The notes below the pieces were generated by a model. The model saw nothing but the letters and a program-made list of their open reading frames with translations, had not been told where the DNA came from and searched no databases. This document shows, one piece after another, positions 18,588-26,342 of a stretch of 64,000 bases of DNA. Numbering within the stretch: position 1 is the first letter of the stretch; each line of letters opens with the position of its first letter. This DNA is from CAYJHC01 sp964369465. GTDB taxonomy: Bacteria; Bacillota; Clostridia; Peptostreptococcales; Anaerovoracaceae. Both the position numbers and the translations under genes were made by a program. The DNA lies in NCBI GenBank assembly GCA_964369465.1, contig CAYJEX010000008.1, positions 3,132 through 67,131 on the forward strand. Reading direction: 5' to 3'.

Positions 18588-20627
18588 CTACTCTTTATAA
18601 ATATATACTATAGATCCTTCTTTAATTTTATCGCCTGATTCTGGGTACTGACCATTAACCTCAAAATTAGTTCCAACAATATCTTTTGGCGATATATTAT
18701 ATTTTAGCCCTTTTCCATCAAGGATCTCTATCGCTTCTTTTTCTGTTTTTCCAATAAGATTTGGTACACTAACGAAATCTTCTTCTTCATTTTCTTTTGC
18801 TACATCTTCATTTGAATAAGGAATATTTAAGTATCTAAGGGTATTCTCCAAAATATCTTTTGTCCATGGAATTGTTGCAAATCTTGAATATGAATCTTCA
18901 GGATTAGGTTTTTCATTAATAAATAATATGGCTATTTTAGGATCCTCCATAGGAGCCATGCCTATAAATGAAAGCATAAATTCATTTGTGTATTCTCCTT
19001 GAAAATTTATTCTAGATGTTCCTGTTTTTCCTCCTACCGTGTACCCGTCAATTTGTCCTACTTCTCCTATTTCATTTTCAACAACACCTGTCATTATTTT
19101 CTTTACTTCTTCAGCTGTTTCTTCAGAAACTGTTTTTCTAACAATATTAGGTTCTATTATCTGAGATTCACCTTCTGGAGAAATTATTTCTTTTACTAAT
19201 CTAGGTTGCATTAAATTTCCATCGTTTCCCAAAGAAGAAAGTGCGGTAATCATTGAAATAGGAGTGACATTTATTCCTTGTCCATATCCTATTGTTGCAA
19301 TTCCAACTGGACCTGCTTCTTCTTCAGATTGAAGAAGAGGTCCGCCTTCTCCAGGGTAATCTATCCCCGTATACTCAGTCATTCCAAAAAGATTTAAATA
19401 ATCATAAAATGTAGATATCCCTAAAGAAGATGCCATTTCTATATGCGCAGGATTACACGAATTAGCAACTGCTTCTGCCAAAGTTTGTATTCCATGGCTC
19501 CCTGGATATACATCACATTCTAATTTTACACCTTCAACGTTTTTCGATCCTGTGCAATTAAATGTTGTATTGCTATTAACTTTTTCTTCTTCTAATGACA
19601 TAGCAGTAGTCAATAATTTCATTGTTGAACCAGGTTCATACACATCATTTATAGCCGTACATCTCCACATTTGGTATAAATAATTTGTTTTTTCTTCTTC
19701 AGTGAGTTTTTCAAATATTTTTTTTTCTTCTTCACTTGCTGGTTCCATTGGAGTATGTGGATCAAATGAAGGTGTAGATGCAAGAGCCAGGATATCACCT
19801 GTTTCAACTTCCATAACAATTGCTGTGACTCTCGAAGATCCTGTTTCTTCATGTGCTCTTTTAGCCGCATCTTCAGCATAGTATTGTATTGTTTGGTCAA
19901 TAGTCAATACTATATCAGATCCAGGCACTGGTTCATAATATTCTCCTGTTCCAACGGGAGAATTTCTTTCGTCTGTGTTTATTATCCATCTTCCATCAGT
20001 TCCTGCTAGTAATTCATCATATTCATATTCTAATCCCGTTCGACCAGAGTTGCTTTCATTAACGCTCCCTAAAAGTTGTGATGCATATTCACCATGCGGA
20101 TATAGTCTTTTGGTTTCTTCAATAATATTTATTCCTTCAATTTCATTATTATTTATGAAAATTTGCAATTCATCTACAGTTTCCTTACTTGCATTTTCTA
20201 TTATTGTTTCAATTGTTTCAGAATCATTAAAAAAATCATTTATTTCATTTGGATTCATGTCCAAGATTTCAGCGATACTTTTCACATTATTATCATAATT
20301 TTTTTCTCCTTCTTCACTACTCATCATATTCATTTTTGACATTTCAACCGAATACACAACTGTGCTTTTCGCCAATTCATTTCCATTTCTATCTAATATA
20401 TTCCCCCTAGGGGCTTCAACATTTGTGTCTAATTTTTGATATATTATTGCTTCTTCTTTATATAAGTCTGCTTGTACTATTTGAATAATACCTATTCTAA
20501 TAACAATGATAATTACACACACAACAAAAATACTAAACAAAACAAAAAGTCTAAAATTAGTTCCTTTTTCCTTTTTTATCACTTGGAAGTTTTCATCATT
20601 ATTCTTTAGTACATTTTTTTTTACCAT
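18588..20627 (-). CDS. Class B penicillin-binding protein (FtsI/SpoVD type) with PASTA domain
   Basis: A 679-residue septal transpeptidase. One membrane helix (about residues 27-50) is followed by the dimerisation domain (EAPRGNILDRNG) and the transpeptidase domain with the active-site S334-x-x-K337 (STMK), S390-C-N and K534-T-G motifs. The C-terminus (about 613-679) is one PASTA domain (SVPNLIGKTEKEAIEIL). A C-terminal PASTA domain is typical of SpoVD-like and Gram-positive PBP2 proteins. It partners with the SEDS protein FtsW/SpoVE encoded downstream. A terminator-like hairpin separates it from ftsL, and an AT-rich TATAAT region upstream may carry its own promoter. Whether it serves vegetative division, sporulation or both is undecided. 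Confidence 0.93.
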   Translation of the reverse strand: MVKKNVLKNNDENFQVIKKEKGTNFRLFVLFSIFVVCVIIIVIRIGIIQIVQADLYKEEAIIYQKLDTNVEAPRGNILDRNGNELAKSTVVYSVEMSKMNMMSSEEGEKNYDNNVKSIAEILDMNPNEINDFFNDSETIETIIENASKETVDELQIFINNNEIEGINIIEETKRLYPHGEYASQLLGSVNESNSGRTGLEYEYDELLAGTDGRWIINTDERNSPVGTGEYYEPVPGSDIVLTIDQTIQYYAEDAAKRAHEETGSSRVTAIVMEVETGDILALASTPSFDPHTPMEPASEEEKKIFEKLTEEEKTNYLYQMWRCTAINDVYEPGSTMKLLTTAMSLEEEKVNSNTTFNCTGSKNVEGVKLECDVYPGSHGIQTLAEAVANSCNPAHIEMASSLGISTFYDYLNLFGMTEYTGIDYPGEGGPLLQSEEEAGPVGIATIGYGQGINVTPISMITALSSLGNDGNLMQPRLVKEIISPEGESQIIEPNIVRKTVSEETAEEVKKIMTGVVENEIGEVGQIDGYTVGGKTGTSRINFQGEYTNEFMLSFIGMAPMEDPKIAILFINEKPNPEDSYSRFATIPWTKDILENTLRYLNIPYSNEDVAKENEEEDFVSVPNLIGKTEKEAIEILDGKGLKYNISPKDIVGTNFEVNGQYPESGDKIKEGSIVYIYKE

Positions 20628-20691
20628 ACTCTTTTTCCTTCTCTTATATTAAAACACAATATATATTATATAGTATTTAAACATTAAATAA

Positions 20692-20722
20692 ACAAAAAGT
20701 TAGACTTTTGCCTAACTTTTCA
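20692..20722 (-). terminator. Intrinsic terminator between ftsL and the PBP gene
   Basis: On the minus strand a perfect 9-bp stem (AAAAGTTAG / CTAACTTTT) with an 8-base loop is followed by TTTGTTT. It lies in the 115-base gap after ftsL and before the ftsI/spoVD-type gene, inside the dcw cluster. It would terminate or attenuate the mraZ-rsmH-ftsL transcript. Confidence 0.75.
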
Positions 20723-20742
20723 AATATAAATATTTCCAGATC

Positions 20743-21270
20743 TTACAAGGCATAATTTTTCCCACTAGTTCTCTCATCTTCTTCAGTCCCTATACTCTTC
20801 TGATAATTTTCATCTGGATAAATCATTCCCAACTTATCAATAGCATATTCCTCTATTGATTTATTTGATGTTTGAGCTTCAAGCTGTATTTTAAGATAAT
20901 TCACTTCACCTTCAAGTTCCAAATTCATATTTTTCATTTTGTCATTTTCATACGTTATTGCAGCAGTCGCAGATGATACTATTAAAAAAAGTAAACACAT
21001 AGTCGCAAACTTAACAATGTATTTTATTAAACTATTTTTTTCTTTTGGAGTCAATTCTCTATTTAGTCCGGTTTTATGTTTTTTCTTTTTATTTGAAAAC
21101 TGAACCTGTTTATTTTTGGAGGAATTATAATTTGAATATTTCTTTTCATATTGTTCGTGGATACTTCTGTAACTTTGACTAAAGCTTGTTTTGCTGTAAT
21201 TTGATTCTGTCTCTGATACGTTGTGATATTTGTTTTCTTCATACAAATATTTTTTCGCTTCAGTTTTCAT
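20743..21270 (-). CDS. ftsL: FtsL/DivIC-like division protein
   Basis: A 175-residue bitopic membrane protein. About 85 residues of hydrophilic, Ser/Lys-rich cytoplasmic tail precede one membrane helix (about 90-110, FATMCLLFLIVSSATAAI), then a leucine-zipper-like coiled coil (NLELEGEVNYLKIQLEAQ), and a short segment DKLGMIYPDE resembling the end of FtsL/DivIC. Sequence similarity in this family is weak; the call rests on topology and on position between rsmH and the PBP gene. A strong ribosome site (AGGAGG) precedes the ATG. It would bridge FtsQ and the FtsW-PBP pair. Confidence 0.85.
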   Translation of the reverse strand: MKTEAKKYLYEENKYHNVSETESNYSKTSFSQSYRSIHEQYEKKYSNYNSSKNKQVQFSNKKKKHKTGLNRELTPKEKNSLIKYIVKFATMCLLFLIVSSATAAITYENDKMKNMNLELEGEVNYLKIQLEAQTSNKSIEEYAIDKLGMIYPDENYQKSIGTEEDERTSGKNYAL

Positions 21271-21357
21271 TTAATTTCCTCCTTTCTTAATAACGTGATG
21301 TTTTATCTGTAATGCAAATCTCTTGCATTGTTTTTAATTTTTTCTTGTGACTTATCT

Positions 21358-22293
21358 TTATATTTTTTCCACAATTCTTAACTTCGCACTTCTAGCTCTT
21401 GGATTTTCATTCAATTCTTCTTCTGAAGGAATAATGGGTTTTCTACTAATCTTAATAATATCTGCTACTTTCCCACACGAACAAACTGCCATTCCTTTTG
21501 GGCATATACATGGATTAACTCTTCTATTAAATACTTCTTTGACTATTCTGTCCTCTAATGAATGAAATGTGATTATTGCTAATCTTCCTCCTGTATTTAA
21601 TGAATCGCAGAACGCTTCAACTGCTCGACTTAATTGCCCAAGTTCATCATTCACTTCTATCCTAATTGCTTGAAAAGTCCTTTTAGCAGGATGCGGCCCC
21701 TCTCTTCTAGCACTAGCTGGAATAGCATCTTTTATAATATTAACTAATGCTTCTGTGTTTTCTATTTCACTTTCTTTTCTTCGTTCTACAATAAACTGGC
21801 TTATTCTCCTAGCCCATCGCTCTTCTCCGTAACTACTTATTATTTTAAAAAGTTGATTTTCATTGTATGTATTAACAACTTCAAATGCAGTCAAAGAATC
21901 ATCTTGGTTCATCCTCATATCCAGAGGTGCATTTTGCATATATGAAAATCCTCTTTTGTAATTATCCAATTGGTATGAAGAAACTCCAAGATCTAAAATC
22001 GCACCATCAACTTTTGTTTTTCCTAAATCAAATAAAACTTCTCTTATGTTTGAATAATTGCTTTGCACATAATTCACTTTACACGAAACATTACTTAAAA
22101 CTTCTTTTGCAGATTGAATAGCTTCTTTATCCCTATCGATCGCAATTAGTTCTCCTTTTGATCCAAGCCTCCTGCAAATCTCCAGACTATGCCCTCCACC
22201 ACCTAAAGTTCCATCTACATATACTCCCGTTTCATTTATATTTAGAGCACTAACAGATTCATCTAGAAGTACTGATTTATGTTTAAATATCAT
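21358..22293 (-). CDS. rsmH: RsmH, 16S rRNA m4C1402 methyltransferase
   Basis: SAM-dependent methyltransferase that makes N4-methylcytidine at position 1402 of 16S rRNA (formerly MraW). The 311-residue protein shows the SAM motif YVDGTLGGGGHSLEI, the LDLGVSSYQLD segment, the inserted helical domain, and ITFHSLEDRIVKE near the C-terminus. Its ATG overlaps the 3' end of mraZ by 11 bases, which indicates translational coupling. Confidence 0.97.
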   Translation of the reverse strand: MIFKHKSVLLDESVSALNINETGVYVDGTLGGGGHSLEICRRLGSKGELIAIDRDKEAIQSAKEVLSNVSCKVNYVQSNYSNIREVLFDLGKTKVDGAILDLGVSSYQLDNYKRGFSYMQNAPLDMRMNQDDSLTAFEVVNTYNENQLFKIISSYGEERWARRISQFIVERRKESEIENTEALVNIIKDAIPASARREGPHPAKRTFQAIRIEVNDELGQLSRAVEAFCDSLNTGGRLAIITFHSLEDRIVKEVFNRRVNPCICPKGMAVCSCGKVADIIKISRKPIIPSEEELNENPRARSAKLRIVEKI

Positions 22294-22720
22294 ATTTCAA
22301 CAAACCTTCCTCAATATCTGCAATTGTAAGATTTTTTGTTCCTCCATTTTCAGTTTGAGCCCATATTTCTTTGCTCCAAACTTCTATTTTTGTTATTGAT
22401 CCAATAGTAATCAATTCTTTTACTATGCCTGCACTTTCTCTGATTTCAGAAGGTATCTTTACTCTCCCTTGTTTGTCAATCTCTTGATCTGAAGCACTCA
22501 TATAAAGTTTTCTCAAATAGTTTCTAGCCACTGTATCTGTATTGGGTAAATTTTTTAGTTTTTTAATATAATTATCCCATTCTTCAACAGAGTAAATACA
22601 CAAGCAATTATCAATTCCTTCTGCAACAACACAAATACGCCCCAAGTCTTCTCTGAACTTAGCGGGAATAACTATTCTCGATTTTTCATCTATTAAGTTT
22701 TCGTATTTTCCGATGAGCAA
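22283..22720 (-). CDS. mraZ: MraZ, transcriptional regulator of the dcw cluster
   Basis: A 145-residue AbrB-fold DNA-binding protein made of two tandem MraZ domains; each has the DE/DKQGR-type motif (IDEKSRIVIPAKFR and IDKQGRVKIPSEIR). In E. coli and Mollicutes it binds direct repeats at its own promoter. The start is a TTG codon at 22720 with GGAG seven bases upstream; the resulting N-terminus MLIGKYENL matches the family. It is the first gene of the cluster and is preceded by three contiguous 10-bp repeats that resemble MraZ boxes, so autoregulation is likely. Confidence 0.96.
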   Translation of the reverse strand: MLIGKYENLIDEKSRIVIPAKFREDLGRICVVAEGIDNCLCIYSVEEWDNYIKKLKNLPNTDTVARNYLRKLYMSASDQEIDKQGRVKIPSEIRESAGIVKELITIGSITKIEVWSKEIWAQTENGGTKNLTIADIEEGLLKYDI

Positions 22721-22733
22721 TAGACTTCTCCTT

Positions 22734-22778
22734 ATTTCACTTTCTACCCTATTCTACCACTTTATGTATTTTTTGCAA
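22734..22778 (-). promoter_or_regulatory. dcw promoter with three MraZ-type repeats
   Basis: On the minus strand a -35 TTGCAA (22773-22778), a 16-base spacer and a -10 TAGAAT (22751-22756) precede mraZ. Three contiguous 10-bp units, AAAGTGGTAG, AATAGGGTAG and AAAGTGAAAT, occupy 22754-22763, 22744-22753 and 22734-22743. AAAGTG-type repeats at 10-bp spacing are the known MraZ binding site in Mollicutes. The first unit overlaps the -10, so binding should block RNA polymerase. Confidence 0.75.
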
Positions 22779-22852
22779 TAAAAATAGTGTTTTTTTGTTA
22801 TATGCCTACCACATTACTCCTTCCAAACGACATTGTTTAAAGGATAAAAAGA

Positions 22853-22883
22853 AAAAATTCAACATATAGTATCTTGAATTTTT
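22853..22883. repeat. Hairpin in the mraZ / plus-strand divergent gap
   Basis: A perfect 10-bp inverted repeat (AAAAATTCAA / TTGAATTTTT, 11-base loop) lies in the 351-base gap between divergently read mraZ and the gene at 23072. It looks like a bidirectional terminator, yet neither neighbour points into it. The rest of this gap holds only the two promoters. Confidence 0.5.
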
Positions 22884-22956
22884 ACAAACACTATATATGT
22901 CATAGCAGTTAAACCTTACTATTTACAATATAATTATTTAATATACTCACAATATC

Positions 22957-22986
22957 TTGTGTGCTTTGGCAATTTTATAGTATAAT
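22957..22986 (+). promoter_or_regulatory. Candidate promoter for the lgt operon
   Basis: TTGTGT (22957-22962), an 18-base spacer and a consensus TATAAT (22981-22986) lie 86 bases before the first plus-strand gene. Confidence 0.55.
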
Positions 22987-23071
22987 GTTTTATGATTAGT
23001 AAGTTATATTTATACAAAATATAACAATTCCAATTTTCAACATATCCAACAATCAAGTAGGGAGAATATAT

Positions 23072-23683
23072 ATGAGTAACAGGAGCAAAAAAACAAAAAA
23101 TAAAATATTTATTTTAGCACTACTTTTTACAGTTTTGCTTGCATTAATAATTTATTTGTCCATATCAGGAATCTTTTTAAAGCAAAATCAATCGGGAAGT
23201 ACGGTAATTGAACCGGAAATCACACCAGAATATCTAATGACGGAATATGCAGATATGCTAGAGAATCAGGGTGCTGTTATTACGATAACAACCTTAACAA
23301 AATTTTCAGAAGGAAACGAAGCAGGATACTATGAAACTGTACTTAATGGAAAAGAAGTGGTCGAAAGCCCAGACGAACCAGGTGGATATTATCTAGCAAA
23401 TACTAACACTGCTCTTCCTGTAATTATTGACCCCTCTACAAGAATAGTTATGGGCGATGATAAAGCTTCCCAAGTTATGACAACAGAAGAATTCGTCTCG
23501 CTTCAAGGCGCATCAACTCCATCAGATAATACAACCGATGACGAATTAAGCGAAGAGGAATTAAAAGAGAGAGAAGATAATTCAGTTCTTTTGGAGAGAA
23601 ACTTCAAAGTTTACACAATAGGAACACAAACAGTATTAATTATTCCATTTATATATGAAAAAGAAGGAGATTCAAATGTTTAA
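23072..23683 (+). CDS. Single-pass membrane protein of unknown function, upstream of lgt
   Basis: A 203-residue protein with a Lys-rich N-terminus and one membrane helix (about residues 13-33), then an extracellular-type hydrophilic domain. There is no Cys at the helix end, so it is an anchored protein rather than a lipoprotein. The segment around residues 140-170 is acidic and probably unstructured. I do not recognise the family. Its stop overlaps the lgt start by 8 bases, so translation of the two is coupled. A ribosome site (GGGAG) precedes its ATG. Confidence 0.85.
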   Translation: MSNRSKKTKNKIFILALLFTVLLALIIYLSISGIFLKQNQSGSTVIEPEITPEYLMTEYADMLENQGAVITITTLTKFSEGNEAGYYETVLNGKEVVESPDEPGGYYLANTNTALPVIIDPSTRIVMGDDKASQVMTTEEFVSLQGASTPSDNTTDDELSEEELKEREDNSVLLERNFKVYTIGTQTVLIIPFIYEKEGDSNV

Positions 23684-24461
23684 TTCTATACCCGACCCTG
23701 TTGCTTTCTCCTTATTTGGTTATGATGTTAGATGGTATGGAGTACTTATATCTTTTGGAATATTAGTTGCGATGGCACTTATATACTTCCGTGCTCCTAA
23801 GTATAATATAAAGAAGGAGTATACATTAGACATGTTCTTATGTGCTATTCCTTTCGGGATAATAGGTGCACGTTTTTATTATGTAATCTTTAGTTGGGAA
23901 AATTATTCAGATGATTTGTTTCAGATTTTCATGATTAGTGAAGGTGGTTTGGCGATTCATGGCGCTCTTATATTAGGTGGTTTAGCATTATTTTTGCTCT
24001 GCAGATACAGAAAAATCCATTTTTTTTCATGTTTAGATCTTTTTGCTCCTGCTGTTGTGCTAGCACAATCAATAGGCAGATGGGGAAATTACTTCAATAT
24101 GGAAGCTCACGGTGGCCCTACCGATCTACCTTGGGCAATTTTAATTAATGGCGAATGGGTTCACCCTACTTTCTTATACGAATCTATATGGTGTTTTGTA
24201 TTATTTGTCTTTCTAATCATCTACGAAAACAAACGTAAATTTACGGGCCAAATTTTCTTGCTATATTGTATGCTTTATTCACTTGAGAGATTTTTTGTGG
24301 AAGGCTTAAGGACTGATAGTTTAATGCTAGGCCCCTTCAGGCAAGCACAAATTTTTAGTTTGTCTATAATAATTTTTTCTCTTCTAATGTATGTGTATTT
24401 ATATAAAAAACAAATTAAAACACAAAATGAAAACCAAGATAATTTCACCTCAAAACAATAA
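23676..24461 (+). CDS. lgt: Prolipoprotein diacylglyceryl transferase
   Basis: Membrane enzyme that attaches diacylglycerol from phosphatidylglycerol to the lipobox Cys of prolipoproteins, the first step in lipoprotein maturation. The 261-residue protein has seven predicted membrane helices, the RWYGVLISFG segment, GGLAIHGALILG, and the signature GRWGNYFNMEAHGG, all typical of Lgt. The ATG at 23676 has AAGGAG just upstream; a start 21 bases earlier is possible but lacks a ribosome site. Substrates encoded in this window include the LivK-type binding protein and the lipoprotein at 55.7 kb. Confidence 0.96.
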   Translation: MFNSIPDPVAFSLFGYDVRWYGVLISFGILVAMALIYFRAPKYNIKKEYTLDMFLCAIPFGIIGARFYYVIFSWENYSDDLFQIFMISEGGLAIHGALILGGLALFLLCRYRKIHFFSCLDLFAPAVVLAQSIGRWGNYFNMEAHGGPTDLPWAILINGEWVHPTFLYESIWCFVLFVFLIIYENKRKFTGQIFLLYCMLYSLERFFVEGLRTDSLMLGPFRQAQIFSLSIIIFSLLMYVYLYKKQIKTQNENQDNFTSKQ

Positions 24462-24546
24462 ATTACCGTCACAATTATGTCGAATAGCAAAGCAAATATG
24501 ACATATTATTAAGCATATATAGGAAAGAAGAAAAGGAGAACACATC

Positions 24547-25641
24547 ATGAAATTAGGTATCGTAGGCCTTCCAAACGTAGGTAAAAGTACATTGTTTAAC
24601 GCAATAACGGAAGCAGGAGCTGAAGCCGCAAATTACCCTTTTTGCACTATCGAACCAAATGTTGGAGTAGTTGCAGTTCCAGACGAACGATTAAATGTCT
24701 TACAAAATATGTATAACTCAAAAAAATTGATACCTACCGCAATTGAATTTTTCGATATAGCTGGATTAGTAAAAGGTGCTTCCAAAGGCGAAGGACTTGG
24801 AAACAAGTTTTTAGGACATATTAGAGAAGTTTCAGCAATTGTACATGTAGTTAGATGCTTTGTTGATGAAAATGTAATACATGTAGATGGAAAAGTCGAC
24901 CCTATTTCTGACATTGAAATAATAAATATGGAATTAGTGCTATCTGATCTCGAACTCATTGAACGACGAATTCAAAGAACAAAGAAAAACTTAAAAGGCG
25001 ACAAATCATTACAAAGGGAATTAGAGATACTAGAATCACTTGTAATTTCATTAGGAGAAGGAAATTCTGCACGTACACTGGACTTGAACGAAGAGGAAAC
25101 TTCATTTGTGAAAACATTAGATTTGCTTTCTTACAAACCTGTAATATATGCAGCAAATGTTTCTGAAAGCGAAGCATCTGATTGGAGTAAAAATTTACAT
25201 GTGCAAAAGGTAGAAGATTTAGCAAAAAAAGAAGGATCGGATGTTATTGTTATTTGTGGCAAAATTGAAGCCGAATTGTCTACATTAGAAGTAGATGAAA
25301 AAGAAATGTTTCTTGATGAATTGGGGATAAAAGAATCTGGTTTAAATAAACTAATAAAGGCTTCCTACCACCTATTAGATCTTATTTCCTTCTTAACAGC
25401 GGGTCCTCAAGAAGTAAGGGCATGGACAATTAAAAGAGGAACCAAAGCCCCTGGTGCTGCCGGTAAAATCCACACTGATTTTGAAAAGGGATTTATTAGA
25501 GCCGAATCTATAGCCTTTGATAAATTAGTAGAATGTGGAGGCAATTTAACAAATGCAAAAGAACAAGGACTTGTGCGTTCAGAGGGAAAAGAATATATTG
25601 TAAAAGATGGTGATGTTATTCATTTCTTATTTAATGTATAA
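24547..25641 (+). CDS. ychF: YchF/Obg-family ATPase
   Basis: A 364-residue P-loop protein of the universal YchF/OLA1 family. G1 is GLPNVGKST at residues 6-14, followed by the NYPFCTIEPNVG switch region, the DIAGLVKGASKGEGLGN G3 segment, a coiled-coil insertion (about residues 130-200), and a C-terminal TGS domain. YchF prefers ATP to GTP because its G4 motif differs from NKxD, here NVSE. It associates with ribosomes and affects stress responses. AAGGAG precedes the ATG. It is followed closely by deoC. Confidence 0.96.
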   Translation: MKLGIVGLPNVGKSTLFNAITEAGAEAANYPFCTIEPNVGVVAVPDERLNVLQNMYNSKKLIPTAIEFFDIAGLVKGASKGEGLGNKFLGHIREVSAIVHVVRCFVDENVIHVDGKVDPISDIEIINMELVLSDLELIERRIQRTKKNLKGDKSLQRELEILESLVISLGEGNSARTLDLNEEETSFVKTLDLLSYKPVIYAANVSESEASDWSKNLHVQKVEDLAKKEGSDVIVICGKIEAELSTLEVDEKEMFLDELGIKESGLNKLIKASYHLLDLISFLTAGPQEVRAWTIKRGTKAPGAAGKIHTDFEKGFIRAESIAFDKLVECGGNLTNAKEQGLVRSEGKEYIVKDGDVIHFLFNV

Positions 25642-25659
25642 AGAAGGAGTTTGATATTT

Positions 25660-26310
25660 ATGAACGATTTAAACAAATATATTGATCATACATTACTACG
25701 TGCAGATGCAAAAACAGCCGAAATACAGAAATTATGTTTTGAGGCTATGGAACATGAATTTTACTCTGTGTGTGTCAACACATCTTTTGTTGCTTTAGCA
25801 AAATCAACTTTAACAAAAAGTAATGTGAAAATTGCAGCAACTGTTGGTTTCCCATTAGGTGCCTCTAGCACAGATAGTAAAGCATTCGAAGCAGACAAAG
25901 CATTTAGAGATGGTGCTGACGAAATAGACATGGTTATGAATATCGGAGCCTTCAAGGAAAATGATTTCGAATTCGTTGCCCAGGATATCGCCACAGTCGT
26001 AGCAATATCAAAAAATCACAATGGAATTGTAAAAGTCATCATAGAAACCTGCCTTCTTACAAAAGATGAAATTGCAAAAGCAAGCGAACTTGTAGTTTCA
26101 TGTGGTGCTGATTTCGTAAAAACTTCTACAGGCTTTAGTACTGGTGGTGCAACAGTAGAGGATGTTGAAATTATGACATCTGTTGTAGGAGAACGCGGAA
26201 AAATAAAAGCATCTGGTGGAATAAGAACAAAAGAAAATGCAATAAATATGATAAATGCAGGCGCAACAAGATTAGGTTGCAGCAATAGTATTGCAATAAT
26301 TACTGAATAA
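25660..26310 (+). CDS. deoC: Deoxyribose-phosphate aldolase
   Basis: Class I aldolase that splits 2-deoxyribose 5-phosphate into acetaldehyde and glyceraldehyde 3-phosphate in deoxynucleoside catabolism. The 216-residue TIM barrel carries the conserved IDHTLLRADA start, the Schiff-base lysine region (IVKVIIETCLL) and the DFVKTSTGFSTGGAT segment. The ATG at 25660 is chosen since AAGGAG lies ten bases upstream; a TTG nine bases earlier would nearly touch it. It sits 18 bases after ychF and 32 before selD. No other deo genes are adjacent. Confidence 0.96.
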   Translation: MNDLNKYIDHTLLRADAKTAEIQKLCFEAMEHEFYSVCVNTSFVALAKSTLTKSNVKIAATVGFPLGASSTDSKAFEADKAFRDGADEIDMVMNIGAFKENDFEFVAQDIATVVAISKNHNGIVKVIIETCLLTKDEIAKASELVVSCGADFVKTSTGFSTGGATVEDVEIMTSVVGERGKIKASGGIRTKENAINMINAGATRLGCSNSIAIITE

Positions 26311-26342
26311 GCTTTATAATTTTACGAAAAAAGGAGAAACTT

